A stretch of DNA of 64,000 nt from Beta vulgaris subsp. vulgaris (GCF_026745355.1 NC_079203.1:41668992-41732991); one strand, 5' to 3'; shown: positions 10,800 to 23,965, counted from the stretch's first letter. Notes: generated by a model from the sequence alone, not told the origin. Program-made: numbers and translations.

Positions 10800-11377
10800 A
10801 GACTTTGCATTGAAAATAACTTGAGTAAGAAACTAACCAAAGCAAGAAGAGGAGGGATGCCGACGGGGGAGGCAGCGCGACGACAGTTGGCTGTCGGCGT
10901 ATGGGACATCAACATCCGGCGAGGAAAGGGAGTGAAGGTCGAAGGAGAGGAAGAAATAAAAAGAAAAGAAAGAGAGAGAAAGAATAGGGCCGAAATTTGT
11001 GGGAAAAAAGGAGGAGAGAGAAAATTAAGTTTGTGAAAAATGGGATTTATGGGATTTTTATAGTTTCCCCTTGCGGGCTTAGGAAAAGGTGATTGGACTC
11101 AAATAGTATTTAGTGATTAATAAAATTAGAGTTTGGGTTCCCCATACCCCATTAGGAGTCCTTTTCCTAATCCAAAAAATGTCTTAAACTTTTCAAATAT
11201 TTTTCAAAGCATGCCCAGACAAAAATTTAACTTCCTTAATTCATCAAAATAATTCCTTTGACTTTTAGATAGGCAACCTTCGAAGAAATAAATCATTTAA
11301 ATACTAAAATATATTTAAATATAAATAACTATACATTAAAATATATTTATAAAATTTATAAATTTACGGGGATTACA
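10800..11377 (-). repeat. Candidate gypsy-type LTR (5' part), minus strand
   Basis: Read on the minus strand the block opens TGTAATCCCCGTAAATTT at 11377, a start typical of Del/Tekay chromovirus LTRs. About 330 bp on there is a TATA-like CTATAAAAATCCC, then a pyrimidine-rich leader with a CCGACAGCCAACTGTCG-type GC-rich patch near 10855-10925. No coding region accompanies it, so it would be a solo or truncated LTR. A host promoter plus 5' UTR is the main alternative. Confidence 0.45.
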
Positions 11378-11615
11378 CTTATAGGCCAATAAATGCTTGT
11401 AAAGATTTCAAGATTAAATTTTATATTTGTATAAAGGCCTAGCATTGAAAATTAAAGTTTATGACATTTGGCCAAAATAAAGTTCAAATAAGAGCAGATT
11501 AGATTAGACTTGTTAAAGTTTTAAATCGGATAATATCCAGATTCAAATGGCTTCTAATATTAATCGACTTGGACCTATTTGAACCCAAGTATCCAACTGA
11601 AAACCAAACTCTCAC

Positions 11616-12112
11616 CTAGGAGTGCTTATCCATCGAGCAGAGCTCAAACTCTTGTTAGCTCGATCGGTTGGTGTTCATTTAAGTTTATTCAAACTCGAGC
11701 CGAGCTTGAAACTTGACGAACCAAGCTGGGATCAAGCCAAGCTTTGACCAACCGTAATTAAGCCGTTATGGAGGTGTTCATTAACAAGGTTGACCTATCA
11801 TTATCTTTAATTTACTCGTCATTTTTATATTTCTTTCTTGAATATTTTTATTTTTGGAGTTTATTCTTTATTAACAAAACAATTAACTTAGTTTTATGAA
11901 ATATATAGAATACATATATTTATATATACTTATATAATACCTTATTTTTATGTATAAAAAAGTAATTGAACCTGTTCACTAGCTTTTTCATCCGAGCTTG
12001 TCATAACTTAGCTTGGCTCGTGAAGGTCTCGAACCGAGCCACAACGAGCCGAACTTTCACCGAGCCCATCTCGAATCGTTCACGAGCACGTCGGGTTCAT
12101 TATCATCCCTAC
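11616..12112. mobile_element. CGAGC-rich hAT-like MITE
   Basis: The ends CTAGGAGTG and CATCCCTAC are imperfect inverted repeats. The flanks ACTCTCAC and CGTCTCAC are a degenerate 8-bp duplication (6 of 8 matching). Between them GAGCTCGA, CGAGCCGAGC and GCTCGTGAA words recur on both strands around an AT-rich middle. No ORF. Confidence 0.65.
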
Positions 12113-12726
12113 CGTCTCACCTTCACACCATTTTTATATTATTTTCTTTTTTGATGTTTAATGACATAATTTGAAATTTGATAGATTGTGGGAAGTCTTC
12201 GGTCGTGCTGTTTTATCTGTTTAGTGAGATCCCCTTCGGTTTCGCTAGACGATCATTTATTGAAATTTAAGTTACCAATGCATCTTGTGCTTCTAAAAAA
12301 AAATTCAAAGCTCGAATCCCTTATCAACTGCAGGCCATGCATATCAAACGGAATCCTCAGATTCTTGTTTTTATCCTCATCCTTGTTTTATTCATCCACC
12401 TTTTCCTTCTTTCTTTCCTTTTGATCTAACGCCTGGGGAGAGAGCAAATACGGAGACATGGAATTTAAGAGATTAACATGCCATGTCAATTCTTATGGTT
12501 TGTTGGTCGGTGAGCACTTTCCCACCAGATAATAACTCACCTGTATACGGGTAATATTTATATCACGAGTTGTTTGACATAATATGATCAAGCGTATGAT
12601 AAATTTTGATAGAATATAAAGACGAATCTTAGGCCTCTAACCACTAGCTTATAATTTTCTCTAAGGATATATGAGATTCGAGGGTAGGATTATAGGATGA
12701 AATGAATTAGTGAATAAAAGCTCAGA
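12113..12726. other. No gene seen
   Basis: Mixed-composition sequence with no supported frame. It is the left flank of the full-length LINE insertion. Confidence 0.55.
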
Positions 12727-12742
12727 GAATTATGTTATTAGT
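12727..12742. repeat. Target site duplication of the 12743-17527 LINE, left copy
   Basis: GAATTATGTTATTAGT, matching 17528-17543 at 15 of 16 bases. Confidence 0.85.
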
Positions 12743-12849
12743 TTTTTTTAATAAGTGAGCATAGCATTAATCACCAAACCATAACAACTTAGCCAACATT
12801 CTAAGGAAGACAAGCCAACTAGGTTGGACCCCCTCCCAAAGAGCAGGCA

Positions 12850-15800
12850 AACAGCTATACAACCAGATTATAGACTAGAGAACCACTCTAAGTCTGACCT
12901 CGTAACTTTCTTTGGCATTGCATACATGATTCTCATTTTAACAACATGCTTCAAGTGTCTAAGCGTAAACTGAACAGTAGGAACAACTTGATGCTAGAAG
13001 CTCTAATTCCTACTATGGCATATCATATATGTCAGGGCAGCAACCGTCACAAAAATCACTTGTTTTTTGAACTTGGAAATTCTTCTGTTCTTGCTCTAGT
13101 TGACAATCTGCATCAGTGTAACAGCTGTAAAGTTGATGGTAAGCCATCTCTTCACTTCCACAAGGCAAGCTTCACTATAACAACATCTAAAGAAAAGATG
13201 TTCATGATCTTCAGCACCATTAACACATAACAAACATATTATAGCAGTAGGACATATGCCTATATGAGCCAATCTAGCTGAAGTTTGCAATCTAGCCTAA
13301 ATTGCTAGACATCAAATGAAATTATATGTGGGTGTATTAAGTCTATTCCAGACTAGCCTATCTCATTACAATAGCTTTTACACCTACAATTTTTTCATAA
13401 ACTGCTTTCACCGAATACTTAGTCATAGTGCACATTTCAGCTTGACTATAATATTGCTTCAGAAACTCTTTGGTGGAACAAACATTCCTCCAGTATCAGC
13501 TTGCACTAGACTGAGGATGATAGTTTTACCACTCCTCATTATGCAGATAAACAGATCCACTTAATCCAAACATCATCCTGTTTGGTAGCCACAACCCAAA
13601 CATATTTACCCATATTAGCAATATTCCACATAACCACATTCCTGATTACAAGCCCTCCATGATGTTTGCTAGCACACAAATTCTCCCAAGCTATGTTTCC
13701 AAGGTCTGTTGCTGTAAGCTTGCCCACTCCAAAAACATACCCTGCAGATCTTGGCAACCTCCTTAAGAAAACTCTGAGGCAAAATATAAATCTGGGACTA
13801 GTACATATGAAGGCTTATAAGCAAACGGTTAATGAGTTGGGCTCTAGCTGTGTAAGAGAGATGTCTAGAGCTCCAAATTCTGATTCTTGCAATCATTTTG
13901 TCCACCAACACATCGCTCTAAGCTTGAGAAAGTCTTTAGAACAAATAGAGACACCTAAGTACTTAAATGGTAAAGTACTTTGTTTAAAACCAAAGGCCAT
14001 AACAAGCCTTTGCACATCAGTATCCAGCATACCATAGCAATAGATAGAAGACTTCTATCTGTTTGCTTGCAAACCAAAAGTATTAGAGAATAGCTTAAAT
14101 GCTTGCAACATGAGGTATATAGTAGCATATTCTCCCTTGCAACAGAGAATAAGATCATCCACAAAACACATATGTGTAAGCTTGATTTCTTTACTTCTTG
14201 GATGCAAATGAAATTGAGGGAGCTCACTCAATTTGTTCAAGATGCGAGATAGATATTCCATATAAATTACAAAGAGGAGATGAGATATGGATCACCTTGT
14301 CTCAATCCTCTTTGAGATTTGAAGAAGCCATACATTGAGCCATTGATCATCAGGGAAAAAATAGGAGTAGTAACACACTCCATGATTAGATGCAAAAATT
14401 TCCTAGGGAAGTTCAGATACTCTAACATCTCTCTAGAAAAACACTAATCCACAGTGTCATATGCCTTTTGAAGATCCAATTTCATCATGCAACTTGGCTG
14501 GATAGATTTTCTTCCATAGTGTCCGATTAAGTCTTGGACAACCATAACATTATGCATTATGAATCTTCCTTGAACAAAACCACCTTGATTCTCAAGGATT
14601 AAATCAGGTAGAATCTGACCAAGTCTACCACTAAGGACTTTTGTTATATATTTGTACAATGTATTGCAGCAAGAGATAGGACGAAATTCACTTACATTCT
14701 TGGGACATTTAGTCTTAGGAATGAGAGTGACAATTGTATGATTAAGCTCTTTTAGCAATCTATCATTTTGGAGGACATCTAGAACCACATCTATTACATC
14801 ATTGCCAATAACACCCCAACTTTCCTTGTAAAAAGAGGACCCAAATCCATCTAGGTCAGGAACCTTTAAACCTGGAATAGAGAAGACAACCTTCTGAATT
14901 TCATCTCTGGTTTAGGGGCATTCAAAATATCTCTGTGATGATCATTAACTAAAGGCCCTTTCTGAATTATCTTCTCGATTGCCTGAGTTCTATTGGGAAA
15001 AGCAGACCCCAATAGTTCATTATAGAATGATAGAAAAGCATCAGGAACCTCCTCAAGGTTATCTATCCAGTTACCTTGAGTATCATGAATACTGTACACC
15101 TAATTGTGGCTAATTCGAGCTTTAATACTCTGATGAAATAAGGCTGTGTTTTCATCACTAACTCTTATCCAATCAGATTTAGATTTTTGCCTCAAAAAAT
15201 CTATGTAAATCCCATGCTTAACATGATATTGATGTACTGCTTTAATTTCAGCATCAGCTAAAGCAGTATCTTCAGGACTATTATACATTTGAGTCTAAGC
15301 ATCACTCATTTCTTGGAAAGCCTTCACTTCTGCACCTTGCACATCTGTGAACCCTGACTTATTAATTTCTTTCAGAGCAAACTTAATTCTCTTCAGCTTC
15401 TGACAAATTAAATACATCTTTGTCCCCCTGATCTCTTCCCTCCAATGACTAGCAATTATCTCACTAAATTATGGAGAGGTTTTCCACATTGTGAAATAAT
15501 TGAAGGGCTTCTTCCCTAAAATTTTATCTGGGATAGGATCTAATCAAGCCACTTGAGTGATCAAATTCACCTTCATTCATATAACAAGCTTCCGCAGAAT
15601 TATAGATTCCTTGCCAAGCATTATATGTCATCACTCTATCTAGCTTAAAGTAAACTATAGCCACTCCTTTCTGCTTGTTATTCCAAGTTTACCAGTCCGT
15701 GTACTCTTAATGTCGTCCATCTAACAATCCTGCGTACAAGCTATTATATTTTCCATCTCTGCCTGCCTTACCACTGCACCAATGCACTCATCAAAAGCCA

Positions 15801-16200
15801 TAACACAATTGAAATCTCCACACATGATATAAGGATCTTGAGTATATAAGGATCTCCATTCCTTCTATAACTCCTTTAACAATAAAACCCACTCATTCCA
15901 CTGACAGGTTCAATATAGTGGTGCATAAATTTAACTAGATGCAGCTATTATATTGACATGAAAGCAATTAGATTTCCAAGCAATAATTATTCTACACCCT
16001 TTATGATAACTAGTACTAGATGAAAAACACCAATCAACAAACATTCTTTATTTGATGAAGATCACCAAGCTTAGTAATCTTTACCTTATGCTCCAGGATT
16101 CCCACAGCCCTACTGTGTATATCTGCAGAAACATCTTCATATCATTCTGCTTCTTGGCTGTGTTGAGGCCCTTGACATTCCAACTCAAAATTCTATCCAT
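12850..16200 (-). pseudogene. LINE ORF2 (endonuclease, RT, zinc-binding), broken
   Basis: From about 16195 downward the minus strand gives ILSWNVKGLNTAKKQ (start of the endonuclease). Near 15820 comes DPYIMCGDFNCV (catalytic GDFN motif), then SDWIRVSDENTALFHQSIK near 15180. The reverse transcriptase follows: NHTIVTLIPKTKCPKN and KLDLQKAYDTVD (14444-14788), with FVDDLIL for the YxDD catalytic box near 14160. Next are AWENLCASKHHGGLVIRN near 13690 and the zinc-binding stretch ICLLCVNGAEDHEHLFFRC near 13220. Many stops and shifts separate the blocks. In an active element this protein nicks DNA and copies the RNA. Confidence 0.9.
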
Positions 16201-17483
16201 TAGGAGTGAGAGAGTCCTCTCCCTCCAATAATTCAGATCCATTTTCCACCAAATGTCGTCCCAGTTGTTGCAACTCCCCAGTCTCATGATCCTCTACCCC
16301 ATTAAGTACATTAAACCCATTTGCAGTTTGTGTTGGTTGTACTTGGGATACTCTAACCTTGATAGGCTTAAGAGCTCGTTGAAATCCTTCCTGATCAACC
16401 TCAGCAGCTTTCTGAACAGGCATTACACTAGGCTTTTCAATAATCACTAGATCAATTAAATTTGCAACCCACTTTTTCTTGGTTTTAAGTTTCCTACAAT
16501 CAGTAGAAACATGACCAACCATTCTACAATTATCACAATATTCAAGCTTCCATTCATAATGGATCCCTACATCATTCATTTCTCCATGTTCATTCAACAA
16601 TTGAAGTTGATCAGGCAACTTTTGCTTCATATTATATTCAACCAATACTCTTGCATACTGCAATTTATCACGATTCTTTGTGGCATCATCTCTCTTTAGA
16701 GGCTAGCCTATTTGCCTTACAATCTTAAACAACGCTCTTTCATCCTAATATTTAAAATTCAATCTGAGTTGAATCCAAACAGGCAAATAAGGAAGTTCTT
16801 CGTTCTCCATATTCATTTCTGCATCCCATGGTTTCATGATTAGATGCTTATTATCAAAAAAATAATAGCCCTCGAGCACTTTATCTCTTATGTCCATCGC
16901 CATAAATCTCTCTTCACCATTACAACTTTATCAACATTAAATCCTTTCCAAATTCGACGAATGTAGCCTTCCATCACCAGAGTAAGTGGATTAGCTCCAA
17001 TCACATAGCATACTATAGCTGAGTTCCAGAAATCCACCTTTCCCTGAATGTCTTCTAAGTCAATACTAATAGGATCAAATTGCTTAGTTCTATTCGAGTT
17101 TAATAAAATTTCATTCTCAACATCAGAGTCCTCCTCAACGTCCTCATTTGCAACATCGTCAAATTATTGTAAAATTGGTACAATTAACGTACCTATTTCT
17201 ATGTTTGATGTTCGAGGTCGAGAAATCATTGTTGATGATTTATGAATTGATTGCGTCCAATCATTGAAAGTATGTCTAACTTCCTATTGAACCTTCAAGT
17301 GCTTAATGAAGTTTTTGGGGTTAGAATTTCATTCTCAATCCTAAAATCCAGAGGTTCAACCCCCATAATTTCATTAATCGATCTTGTTCGAAGTGCTTGA
17401 GAATTGGAATTAGGTCCTCTAGCTTTACTCCTACCATCTCCATAATTTTTTCCTTGAGATTTAGCTCCTGTTTTCCTTGCCAT
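16193..17483 (-). pseudogene. LINE ORF1 (DUF4283 plus zinc knuckle), broken
   Basis: The ATG at 17483 follows a short leader and starts MARKTGAKSQGKNYGDGRSK. After a stop near 17295 the downstream frames give WNSAIVCYVIGANPLTLVME and GYIRRIWKGFNVDKVV, characteristic of DUF4283 in plant LINE ORF1. Then come YARVLVEYNMKQKLP and a CCHC knuckle, CDNCRMVGHVSTDC (C-x2-C-x4-H-x4-C). In the family the protein binds LINE RNA. Several stops and shifts interrupt the first 600 bp, while the last 470 bp remain open. Confidence 0.85.
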
Positions 17484-17543
17484 GGCGTGGGTGCACGATA
17501 AGCCGAGAGAAAACGAGAGAGCTTACTGAATTATGTTATGAGT

Positions 17544-19057
17544 TATTACTTCAATCATGAATTGGTGAATAAAACCAAAAGCATTATCACGACTCCCAGT
17601 ACATGCTACCTTAATAATTTTCGTTGGAATTGAGGCATCAACACTGTTTGCAAATCCTATTTTCTCCTCATAATCCTTGGTGTTAAGTGCAGTTCTGAAT
17701 CGCTTATTGATAAGGTCCTTTTACTCCTCATTTTTGCTTATTGTTCCTCTTTCTTCTTCCTTTCTCCCTTCTATTTCCCTTATTTGATCCACCTTCATAA
17801 TTTTGTTATTTTCATAGATTCTAGGTCACTTTTAACCGATTTTCTAATAAAAACTACTTTAACTATTTTGCGTATTTTTAGTGTAAGTGAGACACCCTAA
17901 TATGATTGCAAGTCAGAAAGGGAAGCAATAAGCAATAAAGAGCTCAAGTCATGTTTGGGCGCTCCTAAACAATCTTCCTCTTCCACCCGTACAAGTAGGC
18001 TCCAAAATAAGCTTAAGGTAGTCTTTGAGGTGCGCCATAACCTATTTCTTAGGTAAACTCGCACCCGAGCTTAGTGCACCGCACCACTTCGACGAGGGTC
18101 AACTTTCACTAGGTTGGGGCAAAGGTGCGCCGACACCACTTTATATGGTGCGATCTTTCGAATATCTAAATATATTTGTAAGAGCTTGATCTCGTTTTCA
18201 AACACTATTTTTATTCTTTTTCGATTATTAAGTATAAGAAGATTTCTAGGGTTAAGAACTTAGAGTGAACACTCTAGATATTTTTGATTTTGTGCTTTTA
18301 GGATTGAAGGTTACTTTGATTCTCTACAATATCGAGGTACTTTAATTATATACTTTGCAATTTTCAGTTTATATTTGTTCTCTTGTGATTGTTCTTCACT
18401 CTCAAATTCAAGTTAAGTCAAGTTTATTCTAGTTCTCTAATTAGTTTCTAATCTTTTGTTAATTCCTCTCTAATCCTATCTAGCATTAAACTACTCTTTC
18501 ATTCTAATTCTGCTCTGAAACCATGATTAGCGAGTAGTTCATAATCTAGGGATTGGGTGAAACTATGAATTAAGGCTTTTCTTTGGTCATTAGTGCAATT
18601 AAGATATGTTATTAATAATTATGCATCGATCTTGGTGTTTTGGACCCAAGAATAGATATTTGTCCTTTAGTATTTTGTTTACAATTATCTTTAATCAAAT
18701 TTTGAATGTTATATATTCTCATCCCCATGTATCAAGTTAATTTTTAGACCAAGATATTGGGTAGAAAATTAAGATGATCATTTTATATGAGAGGATTTTT
18801 TGTGTTTATCTTGATCTCTTAATCGATTAATGAAACATCATTCGAGAGAGGATTAATATTTAATTGGTTGATTACACGTTGAGCCTCGAGGGTCATTCGA
18901 AGTACTTCAGAAAATTTGACGAAAGCTAATCCTAACATGATGATTGATTTTATTCCCACTTAGTATTATTAGCTAGTTTTGCCAATAATTTTATATTAGT
19001 AGCCTTGAGTTTGACCTAGTGTTTTAATTATTAAATTATTATTCCTTATTTCTTTCA
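17544..19057. other. Non-coding stretch, possibly old LTR material
   Basis: No supported gene. From about 18,230 the plus strand has a sequence style seen in long gypsy LTRs (T-rich leader, CATGATTAGCGAGTAGTTC), but I found no matching second LTR, primer-binding site or coding domain. The assignment stays open. Confidence 0.4.
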
Positions 19058-20436
19058 CACTAGTAGAATAATTGCTTATTGTTATGGTGATATTACTGCG
19101 GTTTTACCCATACGCAACAATATATCACGTAAAAAGAAAATCAAAAATATAAAATAACCATACTATTGCGGTTTCGGCCAAAAACCGCAGCAATATGGTG
19201 TCAACGGATATTTTTTGAAAATGTTGATCCTTTGGCCAGGATATATTGCTGCGGTTTCTGGCAAGAACTACAACAATATATTATAAAAATATTATTTTAA
19301 TATATTGATGCGGTTCTTGCATCTGCCAGATCTATAAAAAAAAGCATGGCAGTTTCCTTTTCACTCTTTTAATTTCTCGACCCTCTCTACTCTCAAACAC
19401 TCTCTCTCTACTCTCTCACAGAATTTACGACGAGATACGTTGATTTTTCGTCGTTTGGGTTCTAATTTTCCGGCGAGGAGTGAAAGAGGGTTCAACTTTC
19501 CTCCGCTTCGCCCCTTTTCGATTTTCCTTCACCGGCGCCGGCAGTGTTGTACTTCATCACCGCCACTGTTGTACTTCATCACCGCCAACGCCATCCTCTC
19601 CTTGTCATATTAGGTTAGTTTTCCATGAATTTTTCTTAATTAATAGTGTTTTAATGGAAAATTTGGCTTAAATAGTAGTTTAAAATGCTTATTATAAAGT
19701 ATACATATGATTAGTTATAAGATTTGAGGATTAAAAACTGATTTTGTGATGATTTTGATTAAGTTTTTGTGTGCCCTAAAATGTTATACGAGATTGTTTT
19801 TGCTTAAGTTCTTGTGATGTTTTTGCAATTCTCTATTTCAAGTGATATGCAATGCCTTTATATTGATAGACTCACCAATGGGAGGGGAAGGAAAAACTAA
19901 GGAATGGTTTGGTACTTGTTGTTTGGTGATAACTTGAAATCGCTTGAATGCGATTATTGTTTGGTACATGATGACTTGGAATCGCTTGAATGCGATTGTT
20001 TTTATGTAATCATATTGCCCAGATACTCGTTCAAGACTTACTCATTAGGAGTAAGTTTTGAATACTCTCCGTTTTGGGACTGTTCTTAAATGTCACATAT
20101 CACTTAGGTAGTTAATGTGTGTTGATTATTTGATTCTAAGTAAAATACAATTAGTCATTCCCTAATTTGTTCTCCGAATACATATTAGATAGACAATTAT
20201 ATTTATCGTGTACTTGGAGAACTGAAGGGAAATGCTGTCGAATTTTACTTAGAATCAAATATGATACATGCATTCACTAGTGGGATTGGACGTTTAAGGA
20301 TGGGTTAGATTGGAGTGATAAAGACCCAATGGAAGCATGCATTGAATATTAGCTTGTTGTGTTATATTTATGTGAATTTTTTAATTGATAATAATTTTTT
20401 ATGTATGTATGTATGTATGTGTGGGGGTTTTTAGAA

Positions 20437-22454
20437 ATGGATCGAAGTTGGATGTATGTAAAGCGGAATACCTTGGAGTTCGTACAAGGTGTGAATGAGT
20501 TTTGTAAAACGTGTTGTAGAACATCAACAACTTACTTGCGAGGATGAGATTTATTGTCCATGTGTTGATTTCTACAATGTAAATATGATTTCTGATATTA
20601 TGACCATAAGGGATCATATTATTCGTCGTGGATTTAGGGCTGAGTATTATATTTGGTTATGGCATGGTGAGAAGGGAAAATATACTCAGGATAGGGTTAG
20701 TGTTGATGTTGGCACTAGTAACTCATTAGAGATTGATATGTCGAATGTTGTGGTTGAGATTTTTTTTTTTTTTTTTTGATTGGGAAATTAAGTTAACCCA
20801 AGGGCTAACCCCTACCAAGGCTACTAGCCTTGTAGGAACTACCAGCACATTAGTTGGTAAATCATGCAAAGCATGCTAAGAAAATACCCCAACATAATGC
20901 TGGGGGTAAGGATCGAACCCCTGACCTCAAGAATCAGAGGGGAGTGCTCTACCACATGAGCTAGCTCCTCATCCTTAAATTTGGGTTGAGAATGAAGTTG
21001 TGATTATTGAAGATCACGTTAGGATTGAAGGTGATGATGTCGTAGGTGATGAAAATGACCATGAAGATAATAGTGACTCTAAGGACGAAAAGTTTGGTGA
21101 TGATCGATTAGGTGAGATGTTGGAAAGGACTCGTGACCATTTTAAGGAGCGCCCACGAGTGTTTGACAGTTTGTTTAAAGCAGCTAAGAAACCCCTTTAT
21201 CTAGGGTGTACAAAGTACACTCAATTGAGCGGGGTTTTAACTCTTTTCAACATGAAAACGAAACATAATTTGACTGATGTAGGCTTCATAGAACTCTTAG
21301 AAGCTTTACAAGATATGTTTCATGGGGGTAATTATTACCAAAATCGACCTACTATGCTAAAAAATTAATGTGTCTTTTGGGTTTAGAATATGAACGGGTT
21401 GATGCATGTCCGAATGATTGCTTGTTGTATCGAAAAGAGTATGCGGGGACCTTTATGAATGCCCGAGGTGTCGTAAGTCCAACTACAAATTGCTGGATGG
21501 GGTTGAGCCTGGGCCGGGCAATACGGGTCCTTCTGCAAAAGTGTTGTGGTATCTTCCAATTATGCCAAAGTTCAGGAGGCTCTTTTCTATCAAAGAAGAT
21601 GCAAATAACCTAAGATGGCATGTTGATCGCATCCAGCAGATTCTCCTCAATGGAAGGTTATCGATTCCAGATATGGAGAATTTGGTCATGAAGCTAGGAA
21701 CTTGAGACTTGCATTGTGTATGGACGGAATGAACACTTATGATACTTTAGTAGTCAACATAGTACTTGGTCTCTTCTTTTAATGATATACAATCTTCCTC
21801 CACGGTTGTAAATGAAGCGGAAATATATTATGTTGTCTCTCTTAATTTCTGGGCCTAAGCAACCGAAAAATGATATAGACATCTATCTTGCACCTTGCAT
21901 CGAAGATCTCAAAAAGATGTGGGACGAAGGTGTTATGGTGTTTGATGTGTATTCTAATGAAGATTTCAGGCTTCGTGCTATGCTATTCAGTACTATAAAT
22001 GATTATCTTGCTTATGGCAATTTATCAGGGTATAAGGTCAAAGGAAAAAAGGCATGTCCCATTTGTGAGAATTGTATGGAGGCTACACATTTGCCACAGT
22101 GCGGGAAACATGTATATACTGTTAATAGGCAATTCCCACATAGGTCTCATCCATATCGAAAGAAAAAAGCACCATTTAACGGGTTAGTTGAAAATGCTCC
22201 AGCTACTAGACCGTTAACCGAAAAAGAAGTTTATAATCGTGTTAAGGGGATGGGCACAATATTTGGTAAGGGGGTCAAACCTTCAGAAGACGGTGGTGTC
22301 ATTTGGAAAAAAATATTCTATATTCTGGAGACTTCCTTATTGGAAATACTTACCAGTTAGACATTGTCTCGACGTAATGCATATTGAAAAAAATGTTTGT
22401 GATGCAATTATCGGTACTCTGTTGAATATGCCGGAAAGACTAAGGATGGTCTGA
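20437..22454 (+). pseudogene. CACTA TNP2-type transposase, broken
   Basis: The start MDRSWMYVKRNTLEFVQGVN is the classic opening of the plant transposase-associated domain. One shift near 20,505 leads into VVEHQQLTCEDEIYCPCVDF. A SINE then interrupts the frame at 20760-20983, after which ENEVVIIEDHVRIEGDD continues. Further blocks are YECPRCRKSNYKLLDG (zinc-finger part, about 21440), PGPGNTGPSAKVLWYLPIMP, NDIDIYLAPCIEDLKKMW and ACPICENCMEATHLPQCGKH (about 22050). The last is LPVRHCLDVMHIEKNVCDAI (about 22350-22410), the conserved TNP2 DVMHIEKNV motif. At least three frameshifts occur besides the insertion, so no functional transposase can be made. Confidence 0.92.
20760..20983 (-). mobile_element. 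tRNA-derived SINE inside the CACTA transposase
   Basis: On the minus strand the 5' head has an A box (TAGCTCATGTGGTAGAG) and a B box (GGGTTCGATCC), and the 3' end is a run of 18 A. GGTTGAGA flanks both sides (20752-20759 and 20984-20991), with partial matching further out. It sits inside the transposase reading frame and is younger than the CACTA element. Confidence 0.88.
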
Positions 22455-23042
22455 AGGTTTGTAGATATATGGAGAAATTGATGATTCGGCCTAATTTATG
22501 GACAAAGGTTAGGAAAAAAGCTAAGAAAAGAATTAAAATTATAACATACAACAATTAAAGTCTAAATCATTTGATGTTGTGTTATGTAGTTCTTTTAGGA
22601 GGTTTCGGTAGAGCGGCAACACAATTCATCGGGAGAAGCTTTTTTGGAAGCGTGTTGAGGTATAATAGACTTGTTTTATTCAATTAAAAGCCTACGTACG
22701 TTATTCTCATTATACGGTAAATTTCCTCATTTTCTTAAAACTTTTGATAAAGTGCGCAAAACAACAAGGAGGCACGGATTGCAATTATTTTGTCATGTGA
22801 TACATTTTTGACGTACTCGCTTCATATTTTTGTTTGGAGGATTTCGATGAGTAAGTTTTTGTTTACTTATAATTATTCATTTCATATATTATATATTTAA
22901 CTATTTGAGGCTAACTTTGGTGAATTATTTTCAGGTTACTCGTACCTTTACCCATGATCCTTATAAGGAAGATCAAATCAATGAGCTGAAAGATAAGTGG
23001 GCAAGATACTTTATTGATAATTGCATTTCGTAGGTTAGTTAG
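22455..23042. other. CACTA downstream remnant, little coding signal
   Basis: A short plus-strand reading near 22935-23030 gives THDPYKEDQINELKDKWARY, which may be a remnant of a second CACTA protein or another transposase. Nothing else is supported. Confidence 0.4.
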
Positions 23043-23965
23043 TTTTTTTTTTGTGAAAAAGAGGGGTAAAGCCCCTAAACAGGAAGAAAAATAAAAATAA
23101 AAGCAAAAACAGCAGGAAATAAAGACACCAGACTACTGAAAAAAAGCTACACTAAGACACCAACTACATTAACACTAACACAACACCAGAACTACTCCGC
23201 TGTAGCAGGAACCAGATGAGCATGAGCTACACCCCCCAGATCCTCCAATAAAACGGCCTGAAAATCCCTCGGGACCGCCTCAAGCAACATCAAACGTTGG
23301 TCCAAAGACACACCAAAGTTGGCTAACCAATCCGCCTCTCTGTTCGCTTCTCTATAACAGTGACTTACTGTAACTTTCCACTCGGACCTACAAATAAGAG
23401 CTTTGCATTTTCGAATGATATGAATATACGGGGAAGTTTAATTTGTGGAGCATCTTCCACTAACAATCGCACCACCACCTCCGAGTCTACAGTCAATTGC
23501 ACTCGCTTATGACCGCCATTCCACGCAATGGCCAAACCACGAAGTACCGCCCATAACTCAGCCTTAGTACACGAACAAACCCCACAGTTGCTAGCAAACA
23601 TTTCAAACAACTCACCTCGATGCCCACGAATCAGCCCACCTGCTCCAGCACTTCCTGGGTTCCCCTTCGAAGCATCATCCGTATTTAACCTTACCCATCC
23701 TTCACGGGGGTATGGCCATCTAATATACTGCTTTACACGCTTTCTCTTATGATCCTTTACCTCCATCAAATTTGAAGACATCGTTTTGATAATCTCCCGC
23801 ACACGAGCATGGATAAACGCACATTGATCTAGTGGAATTTTTAGCTCTCTATTGAAGCAACTTTCATTTCTCCACCGCCATAGCCACCATGTAGTGACAG
23901 CAAACGTAACACTCCACTCCTCTATTCTTTTCGACTGGGCATGACTCAGAAAACCAGAAAAAGTG
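23043..23965 (-). mobile_element. 5'-truncated LINE, RNase H end
   Basis: The poly-A tail appears as a T run from 23043. On the minus strand a frame open from about 23,965 to 23,365 includes TTWWLWRWRNESCFNRELKI and a RNase H domain: WVRLNTDDASKGNPGSAGAG (nucleic-acid-binding start with catalytic D), CTKAELWAVLRGLAIAW, VQLTVDSEVVVRLL. One frameshift near 23,390 precedes the C-terminus (YREANREADWLANFGV, then PRDFQAVLLEDLGG). The host target may be the CACTA relic. A clean target duplication was not resolved. Confidence 0.88.

Larger units (their letters stand above)
12743..17527 (-). mobile_element. Full-length decayed LINE (L1-type)
   Basis: The element runs on the minus strand from a 5' leader at 17527 to a poly-A tail (T run from 12743). 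The flanks GAATTATGTTATTAGT (12727-12742) and GAATTATGTTATGAGT (17528-17543) match at 15 of 16 positions, the target duplication expected of endonuclease-primed insertion. In order it holds ORF1 (start codon at 17483), an AP-type endonuclease, reverse transcriptase, a zinc-binding domain and a 3' tail. Length is 4,785 bp, close to intact, but every domain carries frameshifts or stops. Confidence 0.93.
19058..22454 (+). mobile_element. CACTA (En/Spm) transposon, left part
   Basis: The terminal inverted repeat CACTAGTAGAA starts at 19058, preceded by TCA (possible 3-bp duplication). Subterminal repeats of TATTGCTGCGGTTT and its inverse AAACCGCAGCAATA follow to about 19,320. After a pyrimidine-rich leader, a degenerate TNP2-type transposase occupies 20437-22454. 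No matching right terminus occurs before 46 kb, so the element is truncated or scrambled on the right. Confidence 0.88.
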
